From the NCBI GenBank assembly GCA_002719425.1, contig PBHA01000017.1:1-22613 (forward strand): DNA of 22,613 nt, given 5' to 3'. The notes under the pieces were generated by a model. The model saw nothing but the letters and a program-made list of their open reading frames with translations. It ran no database searches and was not told the DNA's origin. Positions 1-7,471 of the stretch are shown one piece after another (position 1 is the first letter of the stretch; the number at the start of each line of letters is the position of its first letter). The translations under genes were made by a program, and so were the position numbers. Origin of the DNA: Chloroflexota bacterium (GTDB lineage: Bacteria; Chloroflexota; Dehalococcoidia; UBA1151; TMED-70).

Positions 1-4
1 ATAC

Positions 5-80
5 TGGTACCCCGTATAGGACTCGAACCTATGACCTTATCCTTAAAAGGGATCTGCTCTACCAACTGAGCTAACGGGGC
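5..80 (-). tRNA. tRNA-Lys (anticodon TTT), CCA encoded
   Basis: Read on the minus strand this folds as a complete cloverleaf. The 7-bp acceptor stem GCCCCGT/ACGGGGT has one G-U pair at its end. The D-arm is GCTC-AGTTGGTA-GAGC. The anticodon loop CTTTTAA puts TTT (plus-strand 45-47) at positions 34-36. The T-arm is ATAGG-TTCGAGT-CCTAT. Discriminator A is followed by a genome-encoded CCA at plus positions 5-7. The outermost anticodon-stem pair looks like a G-A mismatch; otherwise the stems are regular. It reads lysine AAA/AAG codons. Confidence 0.96.
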
Positions 81-102
81 AAATTAAGAATCAGCATTTC
101 TA

Positions 103-130
103 ATTTTAACATTTTACCAATTAATGCCAA
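103..130 (-). promoter_or_regulatory. Candidate sigma-70-type promoter for tRNA-Lys
   Basis: On the minus strand, TTGGCA (plus 125-130) and TAAAAT (plus 103-108) are separated by 16 bp. The second box is preceded by TGT, giving an extended -10. Transcription would start about 15 bp before the tRNA 5' end. Both boxes are close to consensus, but AT-rich DNA yields such matches by chance, so this is a sequence match only. Confidence 0.5.
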
Positions 131-174
131 GCTTATGATTGCATACTTTTAAATAATAATTAGCATTATTTATT

Positions 175-852
175 ATGAATAGTAATATTACACTAAGCCC
201 GTCTAACTTAACATTCTTATGGCATTCATGTAAAAGATGCTTTTACAATCATTATGTTTACAAAAACCGAAGACCTATGACAATGCCTCTTGTTGGAAAA
301 ATGGCAACTTTGTCAGAAGATTGGTTTATAGATAAAAAGACAACAGAGGTTGAACCAAGTTTATCTCCAGGATTAATAGTCTCATCCCAAAAATCTCTAA
401 AAACAGTTATTGAAACTGATGAGCAGTTATCTAGGAAATATACAATTTCAGGAAAAATTGATTTACTTATTGAATTTGATGATGGAACATTCGGTATTTT
501 TGATTGTAAAAATACTTCTGGGGATTCTGATAAGAGCTGGATGTATCATACTCAGCTAGCAGCCTATAAATATTGTTTTGAACGTATGGGATTAGGAGAA
601 GTTTCTCAAATAGGTTTGATTTATCAAATTATTGATGGTTTTAATAAGTCAGAAGATGGAACGTCTAATTTCACTACTCAGCAAAAGTTTGTAAATGTAA
701 CTCCTAAGATGGATCAGTTCGAAAAATTATTATCTTCTGTTATTCAGTGCTTAGAATCTGAAACAACTCCAAACTCGAGTCCAAATTGCTCTTTCTGTAA
801 ATTCGCTGAGAATTATAATGAGAATCTTAATCTATATTCTGAAGATTTCTGA
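175..852 (+). CDS. Stand-alone PD-(D/E)XK nuclease, RecB/Cas4-like, with putative 4Fe-4S cysteines
   Basis: A 225-residue protein that appears to be a single RecB-family nuclease domain. The N-terminus has the family SPSxL..C pattern (SPSNL at 8-12, C19 and C22). The catalytic core shows D96 in GKIDLL, then D110 and K112 in FDCK (the D-x-K), followed by Q127 and Y131 in TQLAAYKY, which is the RecB QxxxY motif. C205 and C208 near the C-terminus pair with the N-terminal cysteines in the arrangement that holds a 4Fe-4S cluster in Cas4, AddB and related exonucleases. No helicase domain is attached and no CRISPR or cas gene is nearby. Its role in DNA repair or processing is inferred; the substrate is unknown. 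No clear Shine-Dalgarno precedes the ATG. The 3' end overlaps the convergent MFS gene by 26 bp. Confidence 0.8.
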   Translation: MNSNITLSPSNLTFLWHSCKRCFYNHYVYKNRRPMTMPLVGKMATLSEDWFIDKKTTEVEPSLSPGLIVSSQKSLKTVIETDEQLSRKYTISGKIDLLIEFDDGTFGIFDCKNTSGDSDKSWMYHTQLAAYKYCFERMGLGEVSQIGLIYQIIDGFNKSEDGTSNFTTQQKFVNVTPKMDQFEKLLSSVIQCLESETTPNSSPNCSFCKFAENYNENLNLYSEDF

Positions 853-2062
853 CAGATTTCTTAAATATTAAGACATAAATAATAAATGCTATACAAATTA
901 TAGGTCCCAGACCTACACCAACTCTTATATTTATAAATTCTCCTACTCCTCCTACCCATAAACCACCTAATACACCTAGGCTTATATGAATAGCTAATAT
1001 TCCCATAACTCTTCCTCTTATATGCTCTGGAACTAGGCTTTGAATAACAGCATAAGTAGAAAGCATATAAAATCCATTAGCAAAATGTCCAATAATTGCT
1101 AATGGAAAAATTAATAATATTTCTGTTCCTGGAACTTTTTCTGGAATAAATCCTACTCCAACTAAAGAAACTAAAATTATAAAAAAACTAAAAAATGAAG
1201 CAGAAAATAATATTTTTTTCCCAAGGTTTGTTTTTATATTAACCTTTCCAGCTGTTAATAATCCTGATAATGCTCCTAATCCTGCAGAAGAAAACATAAT
1301 ACCTAATTCTCTTGGAGTTCCGTCAAATAAGTCTATAAATGCTGGGAGGGCTTGTATATATCCAAAAATAAAGAAATTAGTAAGATAGGTAAGAAGTATC
1401 ATTATAAAGAAAATTTCATTCCTTAATATAAAACTAAATCCTTCAAAAAAGAAATTCATGTTATTTGAATTTTCTTGATTACTTTTAGCATCAGGAAGAA
1501 AGAATGTGGAACAACACATTACTAAATATCCAACTGCTGATAGAAATATTCCAATAAAAGATCCGTAATAAGAAATTAGAAATCCACCAATCGTTGGAAC
1601 AACTACACTTGAACCAGCCATCGTTGCACCATTTAGAGACACTCCCGATCTAAGATATTTTTCAGGAATTATTTTTGGGAAATAAGAGTTTCTTGCAGGA
1701 AAATCAATACCTAATAAAATCCCTAATAAAATTGAACATATATATATGTGAAAAGGTTCAACCTTATCCGAATAATCAAGATAACTTAAGATTAGGAGTA
1801 TTATTGCTGTTGATAAAGATAATAAAGTTAAAATTCTTCTAACATTATATTTATCAGAAATCACACCACCTAAAAAGTTAAAAAACATAATAGGAATCGC
1901 AGTTGCTGCAGCAACAATACCTAAACTTAGAGCAGATCCTGTAAGCCTATAGATTAATAGAGAAATTGCTACTATTATCAATCTATGACCAAACATAGCA
2001 AATAATGAACCAAACCAATAAGTTCTAAAGTCCTTAATTACTAAGGCTGAAAAAGGATTCAT
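827..2062 (-). CDS. MFS transporter, EntS/MFS_3-like (12 TM predicted by eye)
   Basis: A 411-residue, strongly hydrophobic inner-membrane protein of the major facilitator superfamily. The opening resembles the TMS5/EntS-type MFS group: FRTYWFGSLFAMFGHRL, then a first helix pair. The loop 2-3 motif A appears as GGVISDKYNVRR near residue 65. A soluble loop around residues 192-205 separates two six-helix halves. It is the last gene of the leftward operon: it starts 12 bp after the upstream TPP-enzyme gene, with no clear Shine-Dalgarno, which suggests coupled translation. Proteins of this group often export small molecules, whereas the second MFS protein in the neighbourhood (7471-8727) belongs to a different, monocarboxylate-type subfamily. 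Uptake versus export and the substrate cannot be decided from sequence. Confidence 0.85.
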   Translation of the reverse strand: MNPFSALVIKDFRTYWFGSLFAMFGHRLIIVAISLLIYRLTGSALSLGIVAAATAIPIMFFNFLGGVISDKYNVRRILTLLSLSTAIILLILSYLDYSDKVEPFHIYICSILLGILLGIDFPARNSYFPKIIPEKYLRSGVSLNGATMAGSSVVVPTIGGFLISYYGSFIGIFLSAVGYLVMCCSTFFLPDAKSNQENSNNMNFFFEGFSFILRNEIFFIMILLTYLTNFFIFGYIQALPAFIDLFDGTPRELGIMFSSAGLGALSGLLTAGKVNIKTNLGKKILFSASFFSFFIILVSLVGVGFIPEKVPGTEILLIFPLAIIGHFANGFYMLSTYAVIQSLVPEHIRGRVMGILAIHISLGVLGGLWVGGVGEFINIRVGVGLGPIICIAFIIYVLIFKKSVRNLQNID

Positions 2063-2074
2063 ATTTATTTTTTT

Positions 2075-3727
2075 CTAAGCTTTGTAGCCTCTTTTAGAAA
2101 CAGGTGTAGTTTTTACGTCAATTAAAACTGTTTTACCTGAAATATTTAAACCTTTTGCAGTTTCTAGTGCTGGAGCTAATTCTGATAATTTGTTTACTTC
2201 AATTCCATGTGCACCAAATGATCTAGCAAAGTCTGCATAGTTTCCAGTCATAGTTCCAACCCCAGATTTTTCTCTAGCAGTAGGGAAGTCTGAAGGTCCT
2301 CCGACTGGATATGTTGCCATCACACCGTTATTAAAAATAAGTGTTGTAATTCCAATTTTTTGTCTAGTAGCTGTTTCAAAATCCATACCTGACATTCCAA
2401 AAGCACCATCACCCATAACGTTCATACAAAATTTATCAGGATGAGCCATTTTAGCTCCAATAATCAACGGAAGCCCAAATCCAAGATGAGTTGTTTTACC
2501 CCATCCAATATAGCTGCGAGGTGTTGTTGCCTTTATAAAAGCGACCATTTGTTCTCTCGGAGCACCAGCATCATGAGTAATAATACTATTTTCAAGATCT
2601 AATACATTATTTATTTCTTGTACCACTCTATAGGGGCTTAATGGTTCTTCATCGCTATTAAAAAATGGCTCAAATTCCTCTTCAAATTCTTTTTTATATT
2701 TTGCAATTTCATTTCTAATGTTAGAATCATCCATCCTTGATGTTCCGTAAAGTTCTCTTAGATCTTCAATAAGTAAATTTATAGTTTCTTTTGTATCTCC
2801 AATTAGTGGTATTTCAACGGGTTGATCCTTATTTATGTCATCTGGATTATCTACATTTTGAATAATTCTCTTCCCTGGTGGTATGTCCTGAGCATAAGGA
2901 GTTGCAGTCAAGCTAGTTCCCAAAGCAAGGATAGTATCCGAACTTTGTAAAAATTCTTTTGCTGCAAGGGTGGTAGTTTGAGATCCAGCACCTAAAGAGA
3001 GATCATGTCTTTCATCAAATGCAGATTTTCCTGGCATACTTGTATATACAGGAACTGAAAGAAGTTCAGCAAGTTCTTGTAATTCATTAGTAGCCTCAGC
3101 CATTAACACTCCCTGACCTGCCCAAATCATTAAGTTTTTAGAATCATGGATTAAGGTTGCGGCATCCTGAATAGCTTCTAAAGAAGGTCTATATGTGTAT
3201 CTTTTTGGAGAGTGATATGAGTTTATAATTCCTTCAGGAACTTCATTGCCACATACATCTTTAGTCATCTCTACAACAACTGGACCAGGTTTTCCATTTC
3301 TTAAGTGATGAAAAGCTCTTCTCATAATAGTAGGAATATCTTCAACTCTTAATATGGACTCTGCATATTTTGACATTGGCTCGTACATCTTACTAGCCCA
3401 GAAATTAGGTTTTGTTTGAATACTACTTATAGGGTATCCTGCAGGCATTACAAGGACTGGAATATTATCAGCATATGCTTGGCTTAAGGCTCCCATAGAG
3501 TTTTCAGCACCAGCAGCATCTTGCATTACAAATACTCCAAATTTTTTTCTATCATTAGTTCTGGAATATCCATCGGCAGCCATTAGTGCTCCTCTTTCAT
3601 GCCTAAATGCAACTATTCTAATATCTTCTTTTGCTGCAGCTTCTATTAGCGGATTGCTTGGATAACATGCTATCCATTCAACACCTTCAGCTTTAAGTGT
3701 TTTTGCTATTAACTCAAATCCATTCAT
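2075..3727 (-). CDS. TPP-dependent enzyme, acetolactate synthase/decarboxylase family
   Basis: A 550-residue three-domain thiamine-diphosphate enzyme. The N-terminal pyrimidine-binding domain contains the TPP-activating glutamate E44 in RHERGALMAADGYSR. The central domain carries GQGVLMAEA-type Rossmann segments. The C-terminal pyrophosphate domain has the family motif GDGAFG (439-444) ending in NN (466-467). The start is ATG at 3727, with GGAG about 10 bp upstream. It lies 46 bp after another TPP-enzyme gene of nearly equal length but clearly different sequence. The RHE context is like acetolactate synthase, while the operon suggests a 2-keto-acid decarboxylase or carboligase acting in acid catabolism. 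No regulatory ilvN-like subunit is present, so biosynthetic acetolactate synthase is less likely. Both chains keep their own TPP glutamate, so they need not be two subunits of one split enzyme. Confidence 0.85.
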   Translation of the reverse strand: MNGFELIAKTLKAEGVEWIACYPSNPLIEAAAKEDIRIVAFRHERGALMAADGYSRTNDRKKFGVFVMQDAAGAENSMGALSQAYADNIPVLVMPAGYPISSIQTKPNFWASKMYEPMSKYAESILRVEDIPTIMRRAFHHLRNGKPGPVVVEMTKDVCGNEVPEGIINSYHSPKRYTYRPSLEAIQDAATLIHDSKNLMIWAGQGVLMAEATNELQELAELLSVPVYTSMPGKSAFDERHDLSLGAGSQTTTLAAKEFLQSSDTILALGTSLTATPYAQDIPPGKRIIQNVDNPDDINKDQPVEIPLIGDTKETINLLIEDLRELYGTSRMDDSNIRNEIAKYKKEFEEEFEPFFNSDEEPLSPYRVVQEINNVLDLENSIITHDAGAPREQMVAFIKATTPRSYIGWGKTTHLGFGLPLIIGAKMAHPDKFCMNVMGDGAFGMSGMDFETATRQKIGITTLIFNNGVMATYPVGGPSDFPTAREKSGVGTMTGNYADFARSFGAHGIEVNKLSELAPALETAKGLNISGKTVLIDVKTTPVSKRGYKA

Positions 3728-3773
3728 TTTATTATTACTCCAATTTTATTTTCTATTTTTATTTTTATCATCA

Positions 3774-5411
3774 TCACAAGTTTCCATCAATCATTAATTC
3801 AATTAGTCTGGGTTTTTTTGAATTAATAGCTTTTGAAACTTCATTTTCAATATCTTTTGGATCTGTTATTCTAACAGCTTCGACACCCATAGATTTTGCA
3901 ATCTCAGTATGATTTAAAACCATAGGGAAGTCCATATAGGGATATTCTCCTGAGGTCTCTTCCTCTTCTCTTATTTTTTTTCGGTAGTAATCAATATTTA
4001 CTTTTAAGATCCTGTATGACTGATTATTCAAGATAATAAAAACGCAAGGAATGTTATCATTTGCTGCCGTCCAATAGCCCTGAACAGTCATCATAGCAGA
4101 TCCATCTCCAATAATACCTATCACATTTTTATCAGGTGCAGCACATTGAGCACCTAAAGTTGCTCCGACTCCATATCCAATTGCTCCTCCTCTGCCAGAA
4201 AACATTTCTTTAGAGCTCTCAAATTTTATATATTGCATCACTGCAGCTTTGTGACTTATCGCATCATTTACTATTATTGAATCCTTTGGTATTGCTTTTG
4301 ATAATTCGAACATTGCTCTCTCAGGAGACATTAATTTATTATCCCAATTAGCTTCTGCAGCCTTACTTGCTACATCGTCATTTTCTTTCTTTATAGCTGC
4401 AATTCTGCTTTTTCTTTCATCAACATTACTGATTTTTGAAAAATCTACAGTCTCAACTATTTGATTTAAGATTACTTTTAAGTTTCCTATTCCTGTTATT
4501 TTTGAAGGTTGCCTATTACCTAAACTGTTTGGTTTTGAATCCAAAAAAATCATTTCGGTTTTATCAGAAATTAGTACATCTCCCTCATAAAACCAATCTG
4601 AAAACAACTCAGCTCCTGCTGTAATAACCAAGTCAGAATTATTAATTAATGATCTTTGATTTTCATTTCGTATTGTATGAAAACCTACCATTTGTTCATG
4701 GTTTGTAGGGAAAGGAACATTCGATCCTTCGATAAAAACCATCATTCCTACTTTTTCTGCAAGATCTACAGCTTCTTTTAGTGCATAATCTTCTGCAATT
4801 CTGTCACCAACTATCAGTACTGGATATGAAGATTTTTCTATTTGATTTGCAATGTTTTTTATTGTTTCATTATCTAATCCACCATAGGTAGGAGAAGTTG
4901 AAGGATAAATATCCATGTCAGCCGCACCATCCAATGCGTTTGAAGTAAATCCTACAAAAACAGGTCCTTTTGGGTGGGTGTTTGCTTCAATAAATGCTTT
5001 TCTCATAAGAGCAGGAACTTGATCTGGCAATACTGCTTCTGCTGTCCATTTTGTAAAAGGTCTTGCCATTTCTAATAAGTCTCTATTTCTTAAATTCCTT
5101 TTATCGTAAGTAGCTGAAGTTACTACCATTGGAGTTCCTGTCACATATGCATCATTCATAAGACTAAATCCATTTAGAAGACCTGAGTCAATATGAAGAC
5201 TCAAGAAAGATGCTTTATTATTTACCCTTGCGTCTCCATCTGCCATTCCAGTAGCTACACCTTCTTGTAAAGTTAGTAAATATCTTAATTCTTTATGCCT
5301 AACTATTTCTTCCATAATTGGTCCTTCACTAGTGCCTGGATTACCATAGACATTAGTAATACCTTCCGCTTTTAGGCATTCCATTAGTGCTGCCTTACCT
5401 GTCATTTTCAT
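3774..5411 (-). CDS. TPP-dependent 2-keto-acid decarboxylase, benzoylformate decarboxylase-like
   Basis: A thiamine-diphosphate enzyme of about 545 residues, closer than its neighbour to benzoylformate decarboxylase. Shared features (numbering from the upstream GTG) are YGNPGTSEGP near 25-34 (substrate-loop Ser region), LQEG with TPP glutamate E53, LSLH with H76 (the MdlC active-site His70 position), and GDGSAM (438-443) through LNN (464-466). The flanking WTAANDNIPCVFIILNN closely resembles the MdlC pattern. The reading frame opens at GTG 5420, but GGTGA, a good Shine-Dalgarno core, overlaps that GTG and lies 5 nt before ATG 5411, so ATG is preferred. Another ATG lies at 5405. It is the first gene of the leftward operon, divergent from the enolase-superfamily gene. 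The likely reaction is decarboxylation of a 2-keto acid to an aldehyde; benzoylformate itself is not implied. Confidence 0.87.
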   Translation of the reverse strand: MKMTGKAALMECLKAEGITNVYGNPGTSEGPIMEEIVRHKELRYLLTLQEGVATGMADGDARVNNKASFLSLHIDSGLLNGFSLMNDAYVTGTPMVVTSATYDKRNLRNRDLLEMARPFTKWTAEAVLPDQVPALMRKAFIEANTHPKGPVFVGFTSNALDGAADMDIYPSTSPTYGGLDNETIKNIANQIEKSSYPVLIVGDRIAEDYALKEAVDLAEKVGMMVFIEGSNVPFPTNHEQMVGFHTIRNENQRSLINNSDLVITAGAELFSDWFYEGDVLISDKTEMIFLDSKPNSLGNRQPSKITGIGNLKVILNQIVETVDFSKISNVDERKSRIAAIKKENDDVASKAAEANWDNKLMSPERAMFELSKAIPKDSIIVNDAISHKAAVMQYIKFESSKEMFSGRGGAIGYGVGATLGAQCAAPDKNVIGIIGDGSAMMTVQGYWTAANDNIPCVFIILNNQSYRILKVNIDYYRKKIREEEETSGEYPYMDFPMVLNHTEIAKSMGVEAVRITDPKDIENEVSKAINSKKPRLIELMIDGNL

Positions 5412-5478
5412 AATATTCACCGTAATTTTTTTTATTTTTTATAAATTGTTTTTTAGTTTACATTGATCTATTTTATAA

Positions 5479-5507
5479 TCTATAAAAATTGAGTATAAAT
5501 AAAACAA
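5479..5507 (-). promoter_or_regulatory. Candidate promoter of the leftward TPP-enzyme operon
   Basis: On the minus strand, TTGTTT (plus 5502-5507) and TATAGA (plus 5479-5484) are spaced by exactly 17 bp, about 70 bp before the likely ATG. A TATAAA-like alternative -10 lies a few bases further on. The region is very AT-rich, so this is a modest-strength match. Confidence 0.35.
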
Positions 5508-5522
5508 TATTCATTCATAATA

Positions 5523-5561
5523 ATTGATTAATTACTTTAAAGACTGTAAAAATTAATCAAT
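5523..5561. repeat. Perfect 11-bp inverted repeat in the divergent control region
   Basis: ATTGATTAATT (5523-5533) and AATTAATCAAT (5551-5561) are exact reverse complements separated by 17 bp; half-site centres are 28 bp apart. The right arm ends 8 bp before the GGAGG of the enolase-superfamily gene. It could be a two-site operator for a dimeric repressor, or, if transcribed, an 11-bp AU hairpin in the leader. The match is exact; the function is inferred. Confidence 0.5.
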
Positions 5562-5569
5562 CTACTCAT

Positions 5570-5574
5570 GGAGG
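5570..5574 (+). promoter_or_regulatory. Ribosome binding site GGAGG that fixes the dehydratase start
   Basis: GGAGG sits 5 nt before ATG 5580. It overlaps the upstream in-frame ATG at 5568, which therefore is very unlikely to be the start codon. Confidence 0.8.
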
Positions 5575-5579
5575 ACTTA

Positions 5580-6707
5580 ATGAAAATAACTGATATTGTA
5601 ATCAATTTAACTCAAGGCGCAGAGACTAAAGATGCTCAGCAATTTGTTGGTAAACCATCTAGAACAATTGTAAAAATAGAAACGGATGAAGGAATTTTTG
5701 GAATAGCTGAAGGACCAAGAAATTATTATCTATTTAAGGCTTATCTAGATGAAATGATCAAACCTTTGCTAGTTGGTCTGGATCCAAGAAACCCTAAGAT
5801 GATATGGGAAATGCTTTCTCATGGAACAGGTCCCGGCTTAGCAACAAAAATAAACCCACAGGTTGTTGGAGCAATTGATGTTGCTTTATGGGATCTTAGT
5901 GGTAAAGCTGCTGGTCTTCCTGTTTATCAGCTTTTAGGAGGTGCTGCTAGAACAAAAGTACAACTTTACTGGAGTAGAGGTAGTGGTTGGAGAAAAACTC
6001 CTGATCAGATGCTTGATGATGTAAAATTGGGATTTGATAAAGGATATAAAGCCTTTAAAATCAGAATGGATTGGAGATCATTTAGACAAGATCAAGATCC
6101 TAAAAAAGACTTTAGTTTATTCAAAAAAGTTAGAGAATTTTTACCTGAAGATTGTGATCTAAGTTTTGATGCTAATTGTGGTTATTCTGTCCCTACAGCT
6201 ATTGAACAAGGTAAAAAGTTTCAAGACCTAGGAATAGCTCATTTTGAGGAACCTTTACCTGAATATGATTACCCTGGATTAAGACAAGTTGTTGATGCTT
6301 TAGAATGTTCAGTATCCACAGGAGAACAGGAACCGACTCCACATAGATTTAGAGATTTAGTAGATATAGGGAATCCTGATATTTTACAACCAGATATCTT
6401 GAACGTAGGTGGGATAACAGGGTTATTAAAAGTATATGAACTCGCTATGAATAAAAACAAAATAATAATGCCACATTGCCCTCAAGCAGGAATAAACTTA
6501 ATTGGAAGTCTTCACGCGTATGTGACAGTTACTAATGCTGTAAGGCCGCATGAATTTTCAGAAGAATTTACTGGTCCTGTTGAAAATGTAGCAAAATTAT
6601 TTAAAGAGCCTATAATTCCTGAAAATGGTTCAATTACATTATCAGATAGACCAGGATTAGGATTAGAATACGATGAAAAAGAATTAAAAAAAGTAATTAC
6701 AATTTAG
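5580..6707 (+). CDS. Enolase-superfamily (mandelate racemase/muconate lactonizing) dehydratase or racemase
   Basis: A 375-residue cytosolic enzyme with the N-terminal capping domain and C-terminal modified TIM barrel of the mandelate-racemase subgroup. Visible active-site residues, numbered from ATG 5580, are K160-x-R162 in FKIRMD (base position); the Mg ligands D197 (SFDANCGY), E223 (FEEPLPEYD) and E249 (STGEQEPT); D272 in QPDILNVGG; and H299 in MPHCPQAG, the expected Asp-His dyad. Members remove the alpha proton of a carboxylate, giving racemisation or dehydration of sugar acids to 2-keto-3-deoxy acids. The base motif is KxR rather than KxK, so racemisation using two lysines is less likely than dehydration by the His-Asp dyad; this is inference. 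It is the first gene of the rightward operon, followed 8 bp later by an aldolase. Confidence 0.9.
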   Translation: MKITDIVINLTQGAETKDAQQFVGKPSRTIVKIETDEGIFGIAEGPRNYYLFKAYLDEMIKPLLVGLDPRNPKMIWEMLSHGTGPGLATKINPQVVGAIDVALWDLSGKAAGLPVYQLLGGAARTKVQLYWSRGSGWRKTPDQMLDDVKLGFDKGYKAFKIRMDWRSFRQDQDPKKDFSLFKKVREFLPEDCDLSFDANCGYSVPTAIEQGKKFQDLGIAHFEEPLPEYDYPGLRQVVDALECSVSTGEQEPTPHRFRDLVDIGNPDILQPDILNVGGITGLLKVYELAMNKNKIIMPHCPQAGINLIGSLHAYVTVTNAVRPHEFSEEFTGPVENVAKLFKEPIIPENGSITLSDRPGLGLEYDEKELKKVITI

Positions 6708-6715
6708 GAGTAAAA

Positions 6716-7471
6716 ATGAAAGATCTAAAAAAAATGATTTCAAGCGGCGAACAAGTAATCGGTGGTGCAGTAATGTATGGTGCTGGCAAAGAAGATATTG
6801 AGAAACTTCTAGATTATTATGATTACGACTTTATTAGTGTAGATGGTCAACATTCACCAACAAATGAAGATTATTTAATGAGAATTTGTGAAGCTGCTCA
6901 TGAATTAGATAAACCTATACATTATAGAATTGATCATAGAAGGCATGCTTATCTTATAGGAAACTTTTTGGATCATGGTCCCACTATTATAGAAGTTCCA
7001 CAATCTGAAGAGCTTGATTTAGTTAGAGAAGCTAGGGATTATTTTTATTATAGACCTGAAGGACAAAGAAGTTGGGGTGGACCAGGAAGACCTCCTGAAG
7101 GATTAAAAGAAGTAAATCAACATACTTATCCTGCCTGGTGGAACAAAACAGGAGTATTAATGATTCAAGTAGAAACACTTAATGCAATTAATAATATTCC
7201 TAACTTTTCATTGGAAGGAGTAGATTGTTTTTCTTGGGGCCCTGCTGATTTGAGTATAGATAGAACAGCTCATCCAGAGCATCCATTTGCACAGACAGAC
7301 GATACTGCAATAGAACATGCAGTAAAGCTGGCTACTGAAAACGGAAAACAACTTTGTATTAGATCATATGACAGAACGCTAAGAAATAGATATTTTGATA
7401 TGGGGGCTACTATTCTTATGGAAGTTCAATCTCTTGACGGACAGTTAGATAAGAATCTTCCATTTGGATAA
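6716..7471 (+). CDS. HpcH/HpaI-family class II aldolase
   Basis: A 251-residue metal-dependent aldolase of the HpcH/HpaI (2,4-dihydroxyhept-2-enedioate / 2-keto-3-deoxy-acid) family. Recognisable residues are H46 in VDGQHSPTNED, R71 in HYRID, metal-ligand E153 in IQVETLNA and D178 in WGPADLS, matching the positions of His45, Arg70, Glu149 and Asp175 in the characterised HpcH enzyme. The family cleaves 2-keto-4-hydroxy acids to pyruvate (or a related keto acid) and an aldehyde. An insertion rich in W, G and P (near 118-143) is not typical of the short family members and may shape the substrate pocket. AGGAG overlaps the stop codon of the upstream dehydratase, 5 nt before the ATG, and the gene's stop overlaps the next start (TAATG). 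The pair dehydratase plus aldolase is a classic sugar-acid breakdown module. Confidence 0.85.
   Translation: MKDLKKMISSGEQVIGGAVMYGAGKEDIEKLLDYYDYDFISVDGQHSPTNEDYLMRICEAAHELDKPIHYRIDHRRHAYLIGNFLDHGPTIIEVPQSEELDLVREARDYFYYRPEGQRSWGGPGRPPEGLKEVNQHTYPAWWNKTGVLMIQVETLNAINNIPNFSLEGVDCFSWGPADLSIDRTAHPEHPFAQTDDTAIEHAVKLATENGKQLCIRSYDRTLRNRYFDMGATILMEVQSLDGQLDKNLPFG

Noticed and set aside
5..852. Possible tRNA-associated integration site (tRNA-Lys next to a nuclease gene)
   Set aside because: No integrase, no direct repeat of the tRNA 3' end and no change in base composition were seen; the nuclease looks like a resident gene.
3697..3912. 71-codon plus-strand frame spanning the gap between the two TPP genes
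   Set aside because: It is Phe/Tyr/Ser-rich, overlaps conserved coding sequence on the other strand, and its first part is simply the T-rich intergenic spacer.
2075..5411. Acetolactate synthase large subunit pair for branched-chain amino acid synthesis
   Set aside because: No small regulatory subunit or ilvC/leu genes are nearby, the second enzyme is closer to benzoylformate decarboxylase, and the operon context is catabolic.
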